The position numbers and the translations under genes were made by a program. From Fluviicola sp. (GTDB taxonomy: Bacteria > Bacteroidota > Bacteroidia > Flavobacteriales_D > Crocinitomicaceae), in assembly GCA_031260455.1 (NCBI GenBank), contig JAIRJW010000016.1, positions 1 through 64,000 on the forward strand: a stretch of DNA of 64,000 bases, read 5' to 3'. The notes under the pieces were generated by a model. That model was not told the DNA's origin, ran no database searches, and was given only the letters and a program-made list of their open reading frames with translations. How positions within the stretch are numbered: position 1 is the stretch's first letter; each line of letters starts with the position of its first letter. This document shows, piece by piece, positions 1-8,777 of this stretch.

Positions 1-67
1 AAAAGTCAATTTGTAATTGAAAAACAAGATTTTTGGTAATTTAAAGCCGGATTTGAACAGGTATCAG

Positions 68-1333
68 ATGAAATTAAGCGCAGAAAAATCCTATGAATAC
101 ATATTAGCCACTGCGTTGGCTTGTTTTTGTTTCGTACCGGGATCAATTAGCCTTTTTGTCATTTTATTGCTGGTATTTACAGTCGTTCAGATCATCCGGA
201 AGAAAATGAAATTCGTTTTTTCTCCTGTTTTTCTGACGTTTGTTTTGCTTTATTTAGCCTACGCGTTTGGAATCCTTTTTACGAACCACCTGGGAGATGC
301 GTTTGGATACCTGGAAAAGAAACTGGTACTGGTACTTTTTCCGTTGTTGTTTTCTTTTCGTTTTGAGCACAAGCTGGATCTGAGGCCGATCACACTGGGC
401 CTGGTGGCGGGAACAGTTGTTTTGACAATTTTGTCCGTAATCAACGGAATCAAGATTTATCATTTGACACACGATTTCAATAACAGCTTCGGGAGTACAA
501 GTTATTCGTACATTCATCATCCGACCTACTATGCAGCAATGGCTACCATTGCTTTGCTCATGGTAAGAGAAGGTGTCCGGAATCAGTGGAAGTACTTTAA
601 CAACTGGACACTTGGGATTTATTTCCTGCTTACCTGTGCCAATTTGTTATTCTGTTTTTCCTTCGCTTCCCTGCTTTTTTTCTCTTTGGTGATTATCATC
701 GTTTTACTGAACTACTTCTACCGGAAGCTTTCGCGAACCTGGTTTTTTGCTGGTCTGGTATTTTTACCGCTCATACCGGTTTCGGCGTATTATGGAAATA
801 TTCATATCCGGATAGAAGTAAACAGAGCACTCAATGACTTAAAAACATATATTCATAACCCCAATTCGGTTTTTGAAAAAGTGCGCACAAATCCGTCGGG
901 AAACCAGACCAGGCTACTGATGTGGACCATCTCTGTGCAGGAATTCCTGGATCACCCGATGGGATCCGGAACCGCGAATTTTGATGATAAACTGGGTAAA
1001 AGGCTTAGAGACAAAGGTCTGGATGATTATGCGGAACTAAAATACAATCCGCACAACCAGTTTCTCCAGGTAGCTGTTGAAATCGGAATTTTCGGACTGC
1101 TTATTTTTCTCCTGATCATTTTCAGCTTTTTCCGCATGGCAAGGAAATATAGGTCCGGTCTGTTATTTTGGGTGACGTTCAACCTGTTATTCAACTGCTT
1201 TTTTGAGTCTATGCTACAGCGTCAAAGCGGAATTGTATTTTATGTCTTTTTAATGTGCCTGTTTGCAGCTCATTTGGAAAACCGCAAAAGTTTCCCGAAG
1301 GTTGAACCGGATGAACAACTGTTCAACCAATAA
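68..1333 (+). CDS. O-antigen ligase / polymerase-like membrane protein
   Basis: Polytopic inner-membrane protein with about 10-12 hydrophobic segments. The second half carries a Wzy_C-type pattern: a large soluble loop, then PHNQFLQ followed by a hydrophobic helix, as in O-antigen ligases (WaaL) and Wzy polymerases. The family joins or polymerises lipid-linked glycans on the periplasmic face. The reading frame is open from a TTG at 17 directly after an in-frame TAA; I prefer the ATG at 68, giving 421 residues. Polysaccharide genes from 3.85 kb onward fit this role, although zapA and rny lie between. Ligase and polymerase cannot be told apart from sequence alone. Confidence 0.8.
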   Translation: MKLSAEKSYEYILATALACFCFVPGSISLFVILLLVFTVVQIIRKKMKFVFSPVFLTFVLLYLAYAFGILFTNHLGDAFGYLEKKLVLVLFPLLFSFRFEHKLDLRPITLGLVAGTVVLTILSVINGIKIYHLTHDFNNSFGSTSYSYIHHPTYYAAMATIALLMVREGVRNQWKYFNNWTLGIYFLLTCANLLFCFSFASLLFFSLVIIIVLLNYFYRKLSRTWFFAGLVFLPLIPVSAYYGNIHIRIEVNRALNDLKTYIHNPNSVFEKVRTNPSGNQTRLLMWTISVQEFLDHPMGSGTANFDDKLGKRLRDKGLDDYAELKYNPHNQFLQVAVEIGIFGLLIFLLIIFSFFRMARKYRSGLLFWVTFNLLFNCFFESMLQRQSGIVFYVFLMCLFAAHLENRKSFPKVEPDEQLFNQ

Positions 1334-1400
1334 TTCAAAGGTTTGAATCCCTAAATACAGGTTATCGTCAAAAAACTGTTCACAACTTACGATAAAATTG

Positions 1401-1430
1401 TTGTAGAATTAGTTTTAGCTGTTATTTTTG
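1401..1430 (+). promoter_or_regulatory. Bacteroidota-type promoter of the zapA-rny operon
   Basis: TTG at 1401-1403, a 19-base spacer and TATTTTTG at 1423-1430 match the -33 TTG / -7 TAnnTTTG promoter of the Bacteroidota primary sigma factor. The expected start of transcription is near 1436, ten bases ahead of the ATG at 1447. It is the best-spaced forward promoter I found. Confidence 0.7.
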
Positions 1431-1446
1431 TACAAACGCTTATTGG

Positions 1447-1758
1447 ATGACGTCTGAATTGAAATCTTTAATTGAACAGGTTGGCGCGAAATCTCATCAG
1501 TTACACCGGTCTTTGGTGGCTGAAAGAGAGAGAGTCCGTTCTATGACGGATGAAATTAATCGTCTTAATGCTGAGATTTCTGAGTTTCAGAATCAGGGAA
1601 GGTACATGGAGGATGAGCTCCATAGCCTGAAAACAGAATTAAGCCAGGCGCGTGAACAAGTTCAGGTACAACCGGTTTCAGCCAACACTGTTGAAATTGA
1701 TGTGCTTGTGAAAGAGATTGATTTCTGCATTCAACAATTAAAAATAGCGAATGAGTAA
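1447..1758 (+). CDS. Small coiled-coil protein upstream of zapA (ZapB-like by context)
   Basis: A 103-residue soluble, charged protein with heptad-like spacing of hydrophobic residues from about residue 5 to 75, so mostly coiled coil. No signal peptide or membrane segment. Its last 8 bases overlap the start of zapA in another frame, so translation of the two is probably coupled. Position and architecture suggest a partner of ZapA in stabilising the FtsZ ring, comparable in shape to ZapB, but I see no specific ZapB signature. Function is inferred from context only. Confidence 0.6.
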   Translation: MTSELKSLIEQVGAKSHQLHRSLVAERERVRSMTDEINRLNAEISEFQNQGRYMEDELHSLKTELSQAREQVQVQPVSANTVEIDVLVKEIDFCIQQLKIANE

Positions 1759-2053
1759 GGTATCTTTAAAGGTAGTAGTTGCAGGGCGCACGTATCCTTT
1801 GACAGTCCAGGAGTCGGAAGTGGAGAAGGTACAGCGTGCTGCTGAGGACATTAACAAAGCCATCAGGCAACTACAGGATAACTTTGCGGTTCGTGATATG
1901 CAAGATTTACTGGCAATGACAGCTTTACAATTGTCCACTAGGGCAGGGAAGGTGCCAGCAGCAGATGCACCAACATCTCCGCCAGAGGCAGATTATTCGG
2001 AGGTCATAGCAGCTTTGAAAGCACTTTCGGATGATCTGGGTGCATTGAATTGA
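1751..2053 (+). CDS. zapA: Cell division protein ZapA
   Basis: A 100-residue protein whose N-terminal half matches ZapA: a short beta hairpin with AGRTYPLTV, then the helix EVEKVQRAAEDINKAI and a long second helix. ZapA dimers and tetramers cross-link FtsZ protofilaments at midcell. The start overlaps the preceding coiled-coil gene by 8 bases. A spacer of about 80 bases leads to rny, and all three genes probably share the promoter at 1401-1430. The tail after about residue 75 is Pro/Ala-rich and likely flexible. Confidence 0.85.
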   Translation: MSKVSLKVVVAGRTYPLTVQESEVEKVQRAAEDINKAIRQLQDNFAVRDMQDLLAMTALQLSTRAGKVPAADAPTSPPEADYSEVIAALKALSDDLGALN

Positions 2054-2132
2054 TTGGAGTAAAAAGCAGATTTTCGATTCTCACTTGTTTACAACGTTCC
2101 CGTAAGCAGTGGGATTTTTTTATTTAGAAACT

Positions 2133-3668
2133 ATGGTAAATGTAATTATCGGAGCGTTAATCGGATTGATTGGAGGTGGTGTAGCCACGTTCATCATCCA
2201 GAATACGATGCTCAAAAAAAGAAAAGAACAAATCTTAAAAGAAGCCGACCTGGAAGGAGAATCTATGAAAAAGGACAAGATCCTTCAGGCAAAAGAACGC
2301 TTTCTGAAGCTGAAAGAAGAGCATGAGGAAGGTGTAAAAGAGCGTGAAAGACGCATGCAGTCAATGGAAGACAGAGTGAAAAACAAAGAAAAATCATTGA
2401 CGCAGAAAATTGAAGAGGTTTCCAGGAAAGAGAAAGAAACGGACCGCTTGCAAGGCGAACTGGCGACAAAGATTGAGGCAAACGAAACACGTCATCAGGA
2501 GCTGGATAAAATGCACCAGAAGCGCGTAGCTGAGTTGACGAAGATCACAGGAATGTCGATTGAAGAAGCCAAAAACCTGTTGATGGAATCGTTAAAAGAC
2601 GAAGCGAGAACAGCTGCGATGGCACACATCAAAGAAATTACTGAAGAAGCGAAACTGAATGCAAACAAGGAAGCGAAACGTATTGTGATTCAGACTATTC
2701 AGCGTGTGGCTTCAGAACAGGCAGTTGAAAATGCGGTTTCCGTGTTCAATATCGATTCGGATGAGGTAAAAGGACGCATTATTGGTCGTGAAGGACGGAA
2801 TATCCGTGCGTTGGAAGCAGCTACAGGAGTTGAAATTATTGTAGACGATACCCCGGAAGCAATTATCCTGTCTTGTTTCGACCCGGTGAGAAGAGAAATT
2901 GCCCGTCTGGCACTGCACCAGCTGGTTTCTGACGGACGTATTCACCCGGCTCGTATCGAGGAAGTTGTAGCAAAAACCAAGAAATCACTTGAAGAAGAGA
3001 TTGCCGAAACAGGTAGAAGAACGTGTATCGATTTGGGAATCCATGGATTGCACCCGGAATTGATTCGGATGGTCGGCCGCATGAAATACCGTTCTTCTTA
3101 CGGACAAAACTTATTGCAGCACAGCCGCGAAGTGGCAAACCTGTGCGCAATTATGGCAGCTGAACTGGGATTGAATGTGAAAGTTGCAAAACGTGCCGGA
3201 TTGCTTCACGATATTGGTAAAGTGCCAGATGAAGAACCGGAATTGCCACATGCGATTCTGGGGATGAAACTGGCAGAGAAATACGGCGAGAAACCCGATG
3301 TATTAAATGCTATCGGTGCGCATCACGATGAAATAGAAATGACAACCCTCATTTCGCCGATTGTACAAATTTGTGACTCCATTTCAGGAGCACGTCCGGG
3401 AGCACGCCGTGAAGTAGTAGAATCTTATATCAAGCGAATCAAAGACCTGGAAAACCTGGCTTTGTCATACGATGGTGTGAACTCCGCCTATGCAATTCAG
3501 GCAGGACGCGAACTGCGTGTGTTGGTTGAAAGTGAAAAAGTAACCGATTTGCGCGCAGATGAATTATCGTTTGCAATATCTCAGAAAATCCAGACGGAAA
3601 TGACTTATCCGGGTCAGGTGAAAGTGACGGTGATTCGTGAGAAACGATCAGTTAATTACGCGAAGTAA
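2133..3668 (+). CDS. rny: Ribonuclease Y
   Basis: A 511-residue membrane-anchored endoribonuclease that starts mRNA decay. Domain order is classical: one N-terminal transmembrane helix with a Gly-rich stretch (residues about 3-25), a long charged coiled coil to about 190, a KH RNA-binding domain with [12 protein letters not shown] near residue 213, then an HD domain with the metal-binding pair His359-Asp360 (LLHDIGK). I chose ATG 2133; an in-frame GTG at 2109 would add eight residues ahead of the anchor. The spacer after the stop carries degenerate repeats also seen after murE and ftsA. Confidence 0.95.
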   Translation: MVNVIIGALIGLIGGGVATFIIQNTMLKKRKEQILKEADLEGESMKKDKILQAKERFLKLKEEHEEGVKERERRMQSMEDRVKNKEKSLTQKIEEVSRKEKETDRLQGELATKIEANETRHQELDKMHQKRVAELTKITGMSIEEAKNLLMESLKDEARTAAMAHIKEITEEAKLNANKEAKRIVIQTIQRVASEQAVENAVSVFNIDSDEVKGRIIGREGRNIRALEAATGVEIIVDDTPEAIILSCFDPVRREIARLALHQLVSDGRIHPARIEEVVAKTKKSLEEEIAETGRRTCIDLGIHGLHPELIRMVGRMKYRSSYGQNLLQHSREVANLCAIMAAELGLNVKVAKRAGLLHDIGKVPDEEPELPHAILGMKLAEKYGEKPDVLNAIGAHHDEIEMTTLISPIVQICDSISGARPGARREVVESYIKRIKDLENLALSYDGVNSAYAIQAGRELRVLVESEKVTDLRADELSFAISQKIQTEMTYPGQVKVTVIREKRSVNYAK

Positions 3669-3677
3669 GGGAAGAGA

Positions 3678-3836
3678 AAGCATCGCTTTCGATAACGAAC
3701 AAACGTCAGTGCAGTTTAATAGAGCATCGCTTCGATAAGAGCAAACGAAGTTTGTGAAGACCGAACGAAGCGATCACAAATTGTTTCACGGCAAGGAACG
3801 CGTTAGCCAATTAATAAAGCATTGCTTTCGAAATAA
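3678..3836 (+). repeat. Degenerate intergenic repeats after rny
   Basis: Three partial units follow the rny stop: AAGCATCGCTTTCGATAA at 3679, AGCATCGCTTCGATAAG at 3723 and AAGCATTGCTTTCGAAATAA at 3818. The first continues into ACAAACGTCAGTGCAG (3700-3714). Related words occur after murE (20216-20260) and, as an exact tandem copy, after ftsA (29551-29635). All three sites begin within about 10 bases of a stop codon. Function unknown. Confidence 0.55.
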
Positions 3837-3853
3837 ACTAATGGGATTTAATT

Positions 3854-4852
3854 GTGAATACACCCGCTGAGATTATACAAAAACTAAAAAATAAAACCAT
3901 ATTGGTCACTGGTGGTGCCGGTTTCATCGGTTCAAATTTGACAGAGGCACTCTTGAAAACAGGTGCCTCTGTTATTGTTTTGGATAATCTTGAAACGGGA
4001 CTTCAATCCAATATTGATCGTCTTTGCACGTACGAAAAGTTTCGTTTTGTGAAAGGCGATATCTCCAATCCGGAAGATTACCGGGATTTGCTGCGGGAAG
4101 TAGATGCGATTTCTAACCAGGCGGCTTTAGGATCTGTTCCGCGTTCCATTGAATTTCCGTTGAATACGCACCGGGTAAATGCAACTGGTTTTCTGACTAT
4201 ATTGCATGAAGCGAAGCAAGCTGGCGTGAAACGCTTTGTTTATGCCAGTTCGTCTTCCGTTTATGGCGATTCTACCGCTTCACCCAAACACGAAGGGCAG
4301 GAAGGAAATGTGCTGTCGCCTTACGCGGCTACTAAACAGCTGAATGAAGAATATGGGCGTGTGTACCATCAGTTGCACGGGATGGAAACCATCGGGTTGC
4401 GCTATTTCAACGTATTTGGACCTTATCAGAATCCAAATGGTGTTTATGCTGCAGCGATTCCGAAATTCCTTGATAAAATGCTGCAGGGTGGAGAAATTGT
4501 GGTAAATGGAGATGGGGAACAATCTCGTGATTTTACTTATGTATACAATGCCGTTCACGCCAATATGCTGTCGCTCATTTCAGAAAACGAGCAGGCTTTC
4601 GGCCAGGTTTACAATGTGGCTTGCGGCCACAGCCTGACCTTGAACAACGTGATCCACAGCCTTCAGAATGGATTGAAATTATTGGGCAGAGAACCTCAGA
4701 ATACAATTACTTACGGTCCGCCGAGACAAGGAGATATCAAAAACTCACTTGCTTCCACTGCCAAAATAGAGCATTTCCTGAAGTATAAACCGGTATATAC
4801 CTTTGAAAAAGGAATTCAGGAGTACCTTCGTCATATATTGCAATGCAAGTAA
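3854..4852 (+). CDS. NAD-dependent sugar epimerase (extended SDR; UDP-GlcNAc 4-epimerase-like)
   Basis: A 332-residue extended SDR enzyme. It shows the Rossmann motif TGGAGFIGSN near residue 20, VLDNLETG for NAD ribose binding, the ASSSSVYG strand, and the catalytic pair Tyr157/Lys161 (YAATK). The pattern around LRYFNVFGPYQNPNGVYAA is typical of the WbpP/TviC group, which interconvert UDP-GlcNAc and UDP-GalNAc or their uronic acids. Exact substrate not provable here. It starts with GTG, and its last 10 bases overlap the flippase gene, so they are likely co-translated. It would supply an activated sugar for the surface glycan made by the following genes. Confidence 0.85.
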   Translation: MNTPAEIIQKLKNKTILVTGGAGFIGSNLTEALLKTGASVIVLDNLETGLQSNIDRLCTYEKFRFVKGDISNPEDYRDLLREVDAISNQAALGSVPRSIEFPLNTHRVNATGFLTILHEAKQAGVKRFVYASSSSVYGDSTASPKHEGQEGNVLSPYAATKQLNEEYGRVYHQLHGMETIGLRYFNVFGPYQNPNGVYAAAIPKFLDKMLQGGEIVVNGDGEQSRDFTYVYNAVHANMLSLISENEQAFGQVYNVACGHSLTLNNVIHSLQNGLKLLGREPQNTITYGPPRQGDIKNSLASTAKIEHFLKYKPVYTFEKGIQEYLRHILQCK

Positions 4853-6150
4853 AAGCACTCAAATCAGACTTTGTAAAATCCGTACTTACTTTGATGACGG
4901 GCACTGCGATTGCTCAGATAATTGCTTACCTTATTTACCCGGTCTTAACCCGGATTTATTCCACTGCCGATATGGGCGAGTTGGGAGTTTACACCCGTCT
5001 GGTTGCATTTATTGCGGCTTTTGCCACTGCGCGTTATGAAGCAACATTACCGGTTGCGAAACAGGATAACCATGCCTTTTCGCTTTATCGCCTGTCGTTC
5101 CGGATTTCATTGATTGTATTAAGTACCGTATTTTTGGCTGGTTTGAGTTACTTTTTTCTCAAATCTTATCATTTTTCCAACTATGTTTTTCTGCTGATTT
5201 CGGTTCTGAGTGCTTATGTCAGTGTTTGGATCAACCTGGGAACAAATTGGTCTGTCAGAAAGAAACTTTTCAGGCAGATTTCTATTCAGCGCATGGTGAA
5301 TTCTGTTTCCGTATCTGCATTCAGGTTGCTTTTCGGTGTGTTGAATTGGGGGGCTTTCGGATTGATCTTCGGGACCCTGCTCGGTTCTTTTTTATCGATC
5401 TTTTCTTTTATCCGAACATTTTTATCGAATAAAAAAAGTTATCCGTCGGCAAAGGATTCAAAACGAATGCGGGTGTTGGCGAAAAGCTATAAATTCTACC
5501 CGACCGTGTATCTCCCTCACGTTTTATTGGATTTGGGAGTAGATCTGGCTTTAGCGGCGCTCATCGTGGAGTTTTATGGAAAAGGAGTTTTCGGATCGTA
5601 TAGCTATGCCTACCTGATGCTGAAATTACCTTTGTCTTTGTTCGGACAATCGCTGGGACAGGTTTTTTTCAATAAAAGTTCGGAATTGGTTAATAAAAAA
5701 CAGACAGTTTACCCACTGACATTGAAAACACTCAGGATCTTGTTTTACATTTCTGTTGTTCCGTTTACGGTTCTTTTCTTTTTCGGGAGCGAGCTGTTTG
5801 CTTTTGTTTTTGGTGAACGCTGGACCGAAGCCGGAAAAATAGCTGAGATTTTGGCTCCGGCTTTAATGTTGAATTTTATTGTCTCACCCATCTCATCTTT
5901 GTCATTGGTGTTGTCCAAACAAAAACTCATGTTCGGTTTCGGACTGATCGTTGCATTTTTCCAATTGTTCAATTTTGGTATTATTCCATTGATTATGAAT
6001 ATGTTATGTAAGTTTCGATTCGCTGATCCCGGGTTCAGTTCATTCCACTGGATCCTGGGTTTCAACGCAATCTTGCTGTCACTTATTTACGTGGTCATTA
6101 TTATGCTCTTCCTACGGCTGACTAAAAAGATACCGTTGAATCAGGTATAA
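4843..6150 (+). CDS. Polysaccharide flippase (Wzx/MOP superfamily)
   Basis: A 435-residue hydrophobic protein with about 12 predicted membrane helices and few charged loops, as expected for the MOP exporter superfamily that flips undecaprenyl-linked oligosaccharides across the inner membrane. The opening pattern (a short polar start, then a helix with MTGTAIAQIIAYLIYPVLTR) is characteristic of lipopolysaccharide flippases. The first 10 bases overlap the epimerase gene. Together with the O-antigen ligase-like gene at the left edge and the phosphoglycosyl transferase at 9989 it completes a Wzx/Wzy-type assembly route. Confidence 0.85.
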   Translation: MQVKALKSDFVKSVLTLMTGTAIAQIIAYLIYPVLTRIYSTADMGELGVYTRLVAFIAAFATARYEATLPVAKQDNHAFSLYRLSFRISLIVLSTVFLAGLSYFFLKSYHFSNYVFLLISVLSAYVSVWINLGTNWSVRKKLFRQISIQRMVNSVSVSAFRLLFGVLNWGAFGLIFGTLLGSFLSIFSFIRTFLSNKKSYPSAKDSKRMRVLAKSYKFYPTVYLPHVLLDLGVDLALAALIVEFYGKGVFGSYSYAYLMLKLPLSLFGQSLGQVFFNKSSELVNKKQTVYPLTLKTLRILFYISVVPFTVLFFFGSELFAFVFGERWTEAGKIAEILAPALMLNFIVSPISSLSLVLSKQKLMFGFGLIVAFFQLFNFGIIPLIMNMLCKFRFADPGFSSFHWILGFNAILLSLIYVVIIMLFLRLTKKIPLNQV

Positions 6151-6400
6151 AGAGTATATTGGGTTGGCAGGGTGGAATAAGGCGCGGCTTTGATCCAGGT
6201 GTTTGACAGCTAGGATTGTGGTTATTGCGCATAGTATATCGTCCAAGCAATTTGATTACGGTACTTCGGCCCTTATAGGAAGTATATTTACTTTTCATAT
6301 AAAACATAAGTGGTTGTTAAGTTAGTTTTCTAACATAAGGTAGGCTTCTTTAAAAAGAATTTATTCAAGTATTCGATGGAAATAGTTTATTTTGTCTTCA
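6151..6400. other. Gene-poor spacer before the 2-epimerase gene
   Basis: A 250-base stretch, more AT-rich at its right end. No convincing ORF on either strand and no perfect promoter element. TTATTTTGTC just ahead of the next start is only a near match to the -7 consensus. Confidence 0.4.
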
Positions 6401-7480
6401 ATGGGAAAATTGAAAATTGTAACAATATTAGGTGCGAGGCCACAGTTTATTAAAGCTGCTGCGGTTTCTTCGGTGTTTAGCAAATATTTTGATGAAGTAT
6501 TGGTGCATACCGGCCAACATTACGATCCGAATATGTCGGACGTTTTCTTTGAAGAGCTCAATATACCAAACCCGAAATATCATTTAAACATCGGATCCGG
6601 TTCACATGGTGCCATGACTGGTGCGATGCTTGTGGAGATAGAAAAAGTACTGGAGATTGAAAAACCGGATTTCGTATTGGTTTACGGTGATACGAATTCG
6701 ACCATTGCCGGAGCTTTGGCTGCATCCAAGATTTTAATTCCGGTAATTCATGTGGAAGCCGGGCTCAGAAGTTTTAATAAAGCAATGCCGGAAGAGCAAA
6801 ACCGGATTTTGACAGATCATATTTCCGACCTGTTATTTGTTCCGACCCAAACTGCGGTTGATAATTTGAAAAACGAAGGAATCACCAAAGGTGTTCACCT
6901 GGTAGGTGATGTGATGTACGACGGGATTTTGCATTTTGCCAAAATTGCCCGGGAGAAAAGCACTATTTTGAATAAGCTTCAATTGAAAGAAGGCGATTTT
7001 TTGTTGTGTACGATTCACCGGGCGGAAAATACAAACAGCCCGGAAAGACTCGCTTCTATTTTTACAGCGTTGAATGCATGCGGAGAATTGGTTGTTTTGC
7101 CTCTTCACCCGAGAACCTTGAAATATATCAACGATTACGGCCTTCAATTGGGAGACAATATCCGTGTGATCGAACCAGTTGGATATCTCGACATGGTTCG
7201 TCTGGAATCGACGGCTAAAAAGATCGTTACGGATAGCGGAGGAATTCAAAAGGAAGCATTTTTTCTTGGAATTCCATGTATTACTATGCGGGATGAGACC
7301 GAATGGGTTGAAACCGTTGAGAACGGCTGGAACATAGTGGTTGGAGCGGATGAAGCCAGGATTGTTGACGCAATCAGGCATTTCAATCCCACAAGTGAAC
7401 GCAAAAGCTATTTCGGGAAAGGGAATGCTTCGCAGTTGATGGTGAATCCGATTTTGAACTACAAAAACGAGGGAAAATAA
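6401..7480 (+). CDS. wecB: UDP-N-acetylglucosamine 2-epimerase (non-hydrolysing)
   Basis: A 359-residue cytoplasmic enzyme that interconverts UDP-GlcNAc and UDP-ManNAc. Family motifs in order: GARPQFIKAA at the N-terminus, HTGQHYD, YGDTNSTIAGALAA, HVEAGLRSFN, PEEQNRILTDHISDLLF and TDSGGIQKEAFFLGIP near the C-terminus. I chose ATG 6401; a TTG at 6392 would add three residues. The stop overlaps the next ATG by one base (TAATG), indicating coupling to the glycosyltransferase. UDP-ManNAc or a derivative is thus a likely building block of the local glycan. Confidence 0.92.
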   Translation: MGKLKIVTILGARPQFIKAAAVSSVFSKYFDEVLVHTGQHYDPNMSDVFFEELNIPNPKYHLNIGSGSHGAMTGAMLVEIEKVLEIEKPDFVLVYGDTNSTIAGALAASKILIPVIHVEAGLRSFNKAMPEEQNRILTDHISDLLFVPTQTAVDNLKNEGITKGVHLVGDVMYDGILHFAKIAREKSTILNKLQLKEGDFLLCTIHRAENTNSPERLASIFTALNACGELVVLPLHPRTLKYINDYGLQLGDNIRVIEPVGYLDMVRLESTAKKIVTDSGGIQKEAFFLGIPCITMRDETEWVETVENGWNIVVGADEARIVDAIRHFNPTSERKSYFGKGNASQLMVNPILNYKNEGK

Positions 7481-8703
7481 TGGGATTAAGATTACTTATT
7501 TTAACTCAATACTATCCGCCGGAAATCGGTGCTCCGCAAAATCGCCTGCACGAATTGGCCGTGCGTTTAAAAGCCAGGGGAATGCATATTGAAGTGCTTA
7601 CCGCAATGCCCAATTATCCAAAAATGGAAATCCATGAGGCATATAAAAACGGAAAGATTTTGGAGGAAACTATTGACGGAATTCCCGTTCACCGGGCAAA
7701 GATTTACGTTTCAACTTCCAAGGGAATCGTAAAGCGTTTGCTCAATTATTTCAGTTTCGTCTTTACTTCTTATAAAAGAGGAAAGAAACTGGAAAATTTC
7801 GATTTCCTGATGGTAGAATCGCCGCCTTTATTTTTGGGATATTCTGCTATGAGGCTTTCAAAAAGATTAAAGGCAAAACTGATCTTTAATGTTTCCGATC
7901 TTTGGCCGGAAAGTGCTGAAAAACTTGGTTTGGTTACTAATAAGTTCTTATTGGGGATGGCTTACCGCCTGGAGGCAAAATGCTACAGAAGATCTTTTTT
8001 GATTACCGGACAAACCCAGGGAATTGTGGATGATATTTCCAAACGGTTCCCGGAAAAGAAAGTTGTCTGGCTTCCGAATGGTGTTGACTTAGGCTATTAC
8101 AATCCAAGTGAAATTGAATCGATTGGGTATCGCAAAAGAAATGGTTTGAAAGAATCGGATATCTTGTTTTTCTATGGTGGAGTTGTTGGGTATGCGCAAG
8201 GTTTGGAAGTCATTCTGAATGCTGCAAAATTGGTTGAGAACCGTCCGGAAATCCAGTTTATTATCCAGGGATCTGGGCCCGAAAAAGATCGTTTATTACA
8301 GTTGAAGGCCGAAATGAAGGCAGATAATGTTCATTTTTTACCACCGGTTGGCAAATCTGAAATGCCGGGAGTTTTAAAAGAGATCAATGTGGCAGTAATT
8401 CCACTTCGAAAATTGGATCTGTTTGAAGGTGCCATTCCTTCCAAGGTGTTTGAAATGCTGGCAATGGAGATCCCAATCCTTCTTGGAGTGAATGGAGAAG
8501 CTCGTCTGCATTTCGTGGACAGAGCAGAAGCGGCTGTTTTTGTTGAGCCTGAGAACCAGGAGATGCTGGCTGAGAAAGTATTGCTTCTGGCCGATAATCC
8601 GGAATTGGCGAAGGAAATGGGTAAGAAAGGAAGAAAATATGCCGAAAGCCAGTTTAACCGTGATATCATTGCTTCTAATTTCCTGCAAACGTTAAATGCC
8701 TGA
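7480..8703 (+). CDS. GT4 family glycosyltransferase (WbuB-like)
   Basis: A 407-residue GT-B fold enzyme. The N-terminal acceptor domain opens with LLILTQYYPPEIGAPQNRLHELA; VSDLWPES precedes the linker. The C-terminal nucleotide-sugar domain has FYGGVVGYAQGLE, IIQGSGPEKDRL and the EGAIPSKVFEMLAMEIPI segment, with the Glu positions expected of the GT4 E-x7-E motif. The pattern resembles WbuB-type transferases that act on N-acetylfucosamine-like donors, but the donor is not established. It overlaps wecB by one base. Confidence 0.88.
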   Translation: MGLRLLILTQYYPPEIGAPQNRLHELAVRLKARGMHIEVLTAMPNYPKMEIHEAYKNGKILEETIDGIPVHRAKIYVSTSKGIVKRLLNYFSFVFTSYKRGKKLENFDFLMVESPPLFLGYSAMRLSKRLKAKLIFNVSDLWPESAEKLGLVTNKFLLGMAYRLEAKCYRRSFLITGQTQGIVDDISKRFPEKKVVWLPNGVDLGYYNPSEIESIGYRKRNGLKESDILFFYGGVVGYAQGLEVILNAAKLVENRPEIQFIIQGSGPEKDRLLQLKAEMKADNVHFLPPVGKSEMPGVLKEINVAVIPLRKLDLFEGAIPSKVFEMLAMEIPILLGVNGEARLHFVDRAEAAVFVEPENQEMLAEKVLLLADNPELAKEMGKKGRKYAESQFNRDIIASNFLQTLNA

Positions 8704-8753
8704 TTACAGACTTGAATTACCTGATTTTGTAGCTCTTCCCATTGATTTTTGGT

Positions 8754-8761
8754 TAACTTTG
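8754..8761 (+). promoter_or_regulatory. Putative -7 element before the aminotransferase
   Basis: TAACTTTG fits TAnnTTTG and ends 16 bases before the ATG at 8778. The nearest upstream TTTG (8726-8729) is 24 bases away, longer than the usual 19-20, so this is tentative. Confidence 0.4.
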
Positions 8762-8777
8762 ATTCAAAATTTTTGTA

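Noticed and set aside
6122-6307. Minus-strand frame of 61 codons after the flippase gene
   Set aside because: Composition unlike neighbouring proteins, overlaps the flippase end, and no start context.
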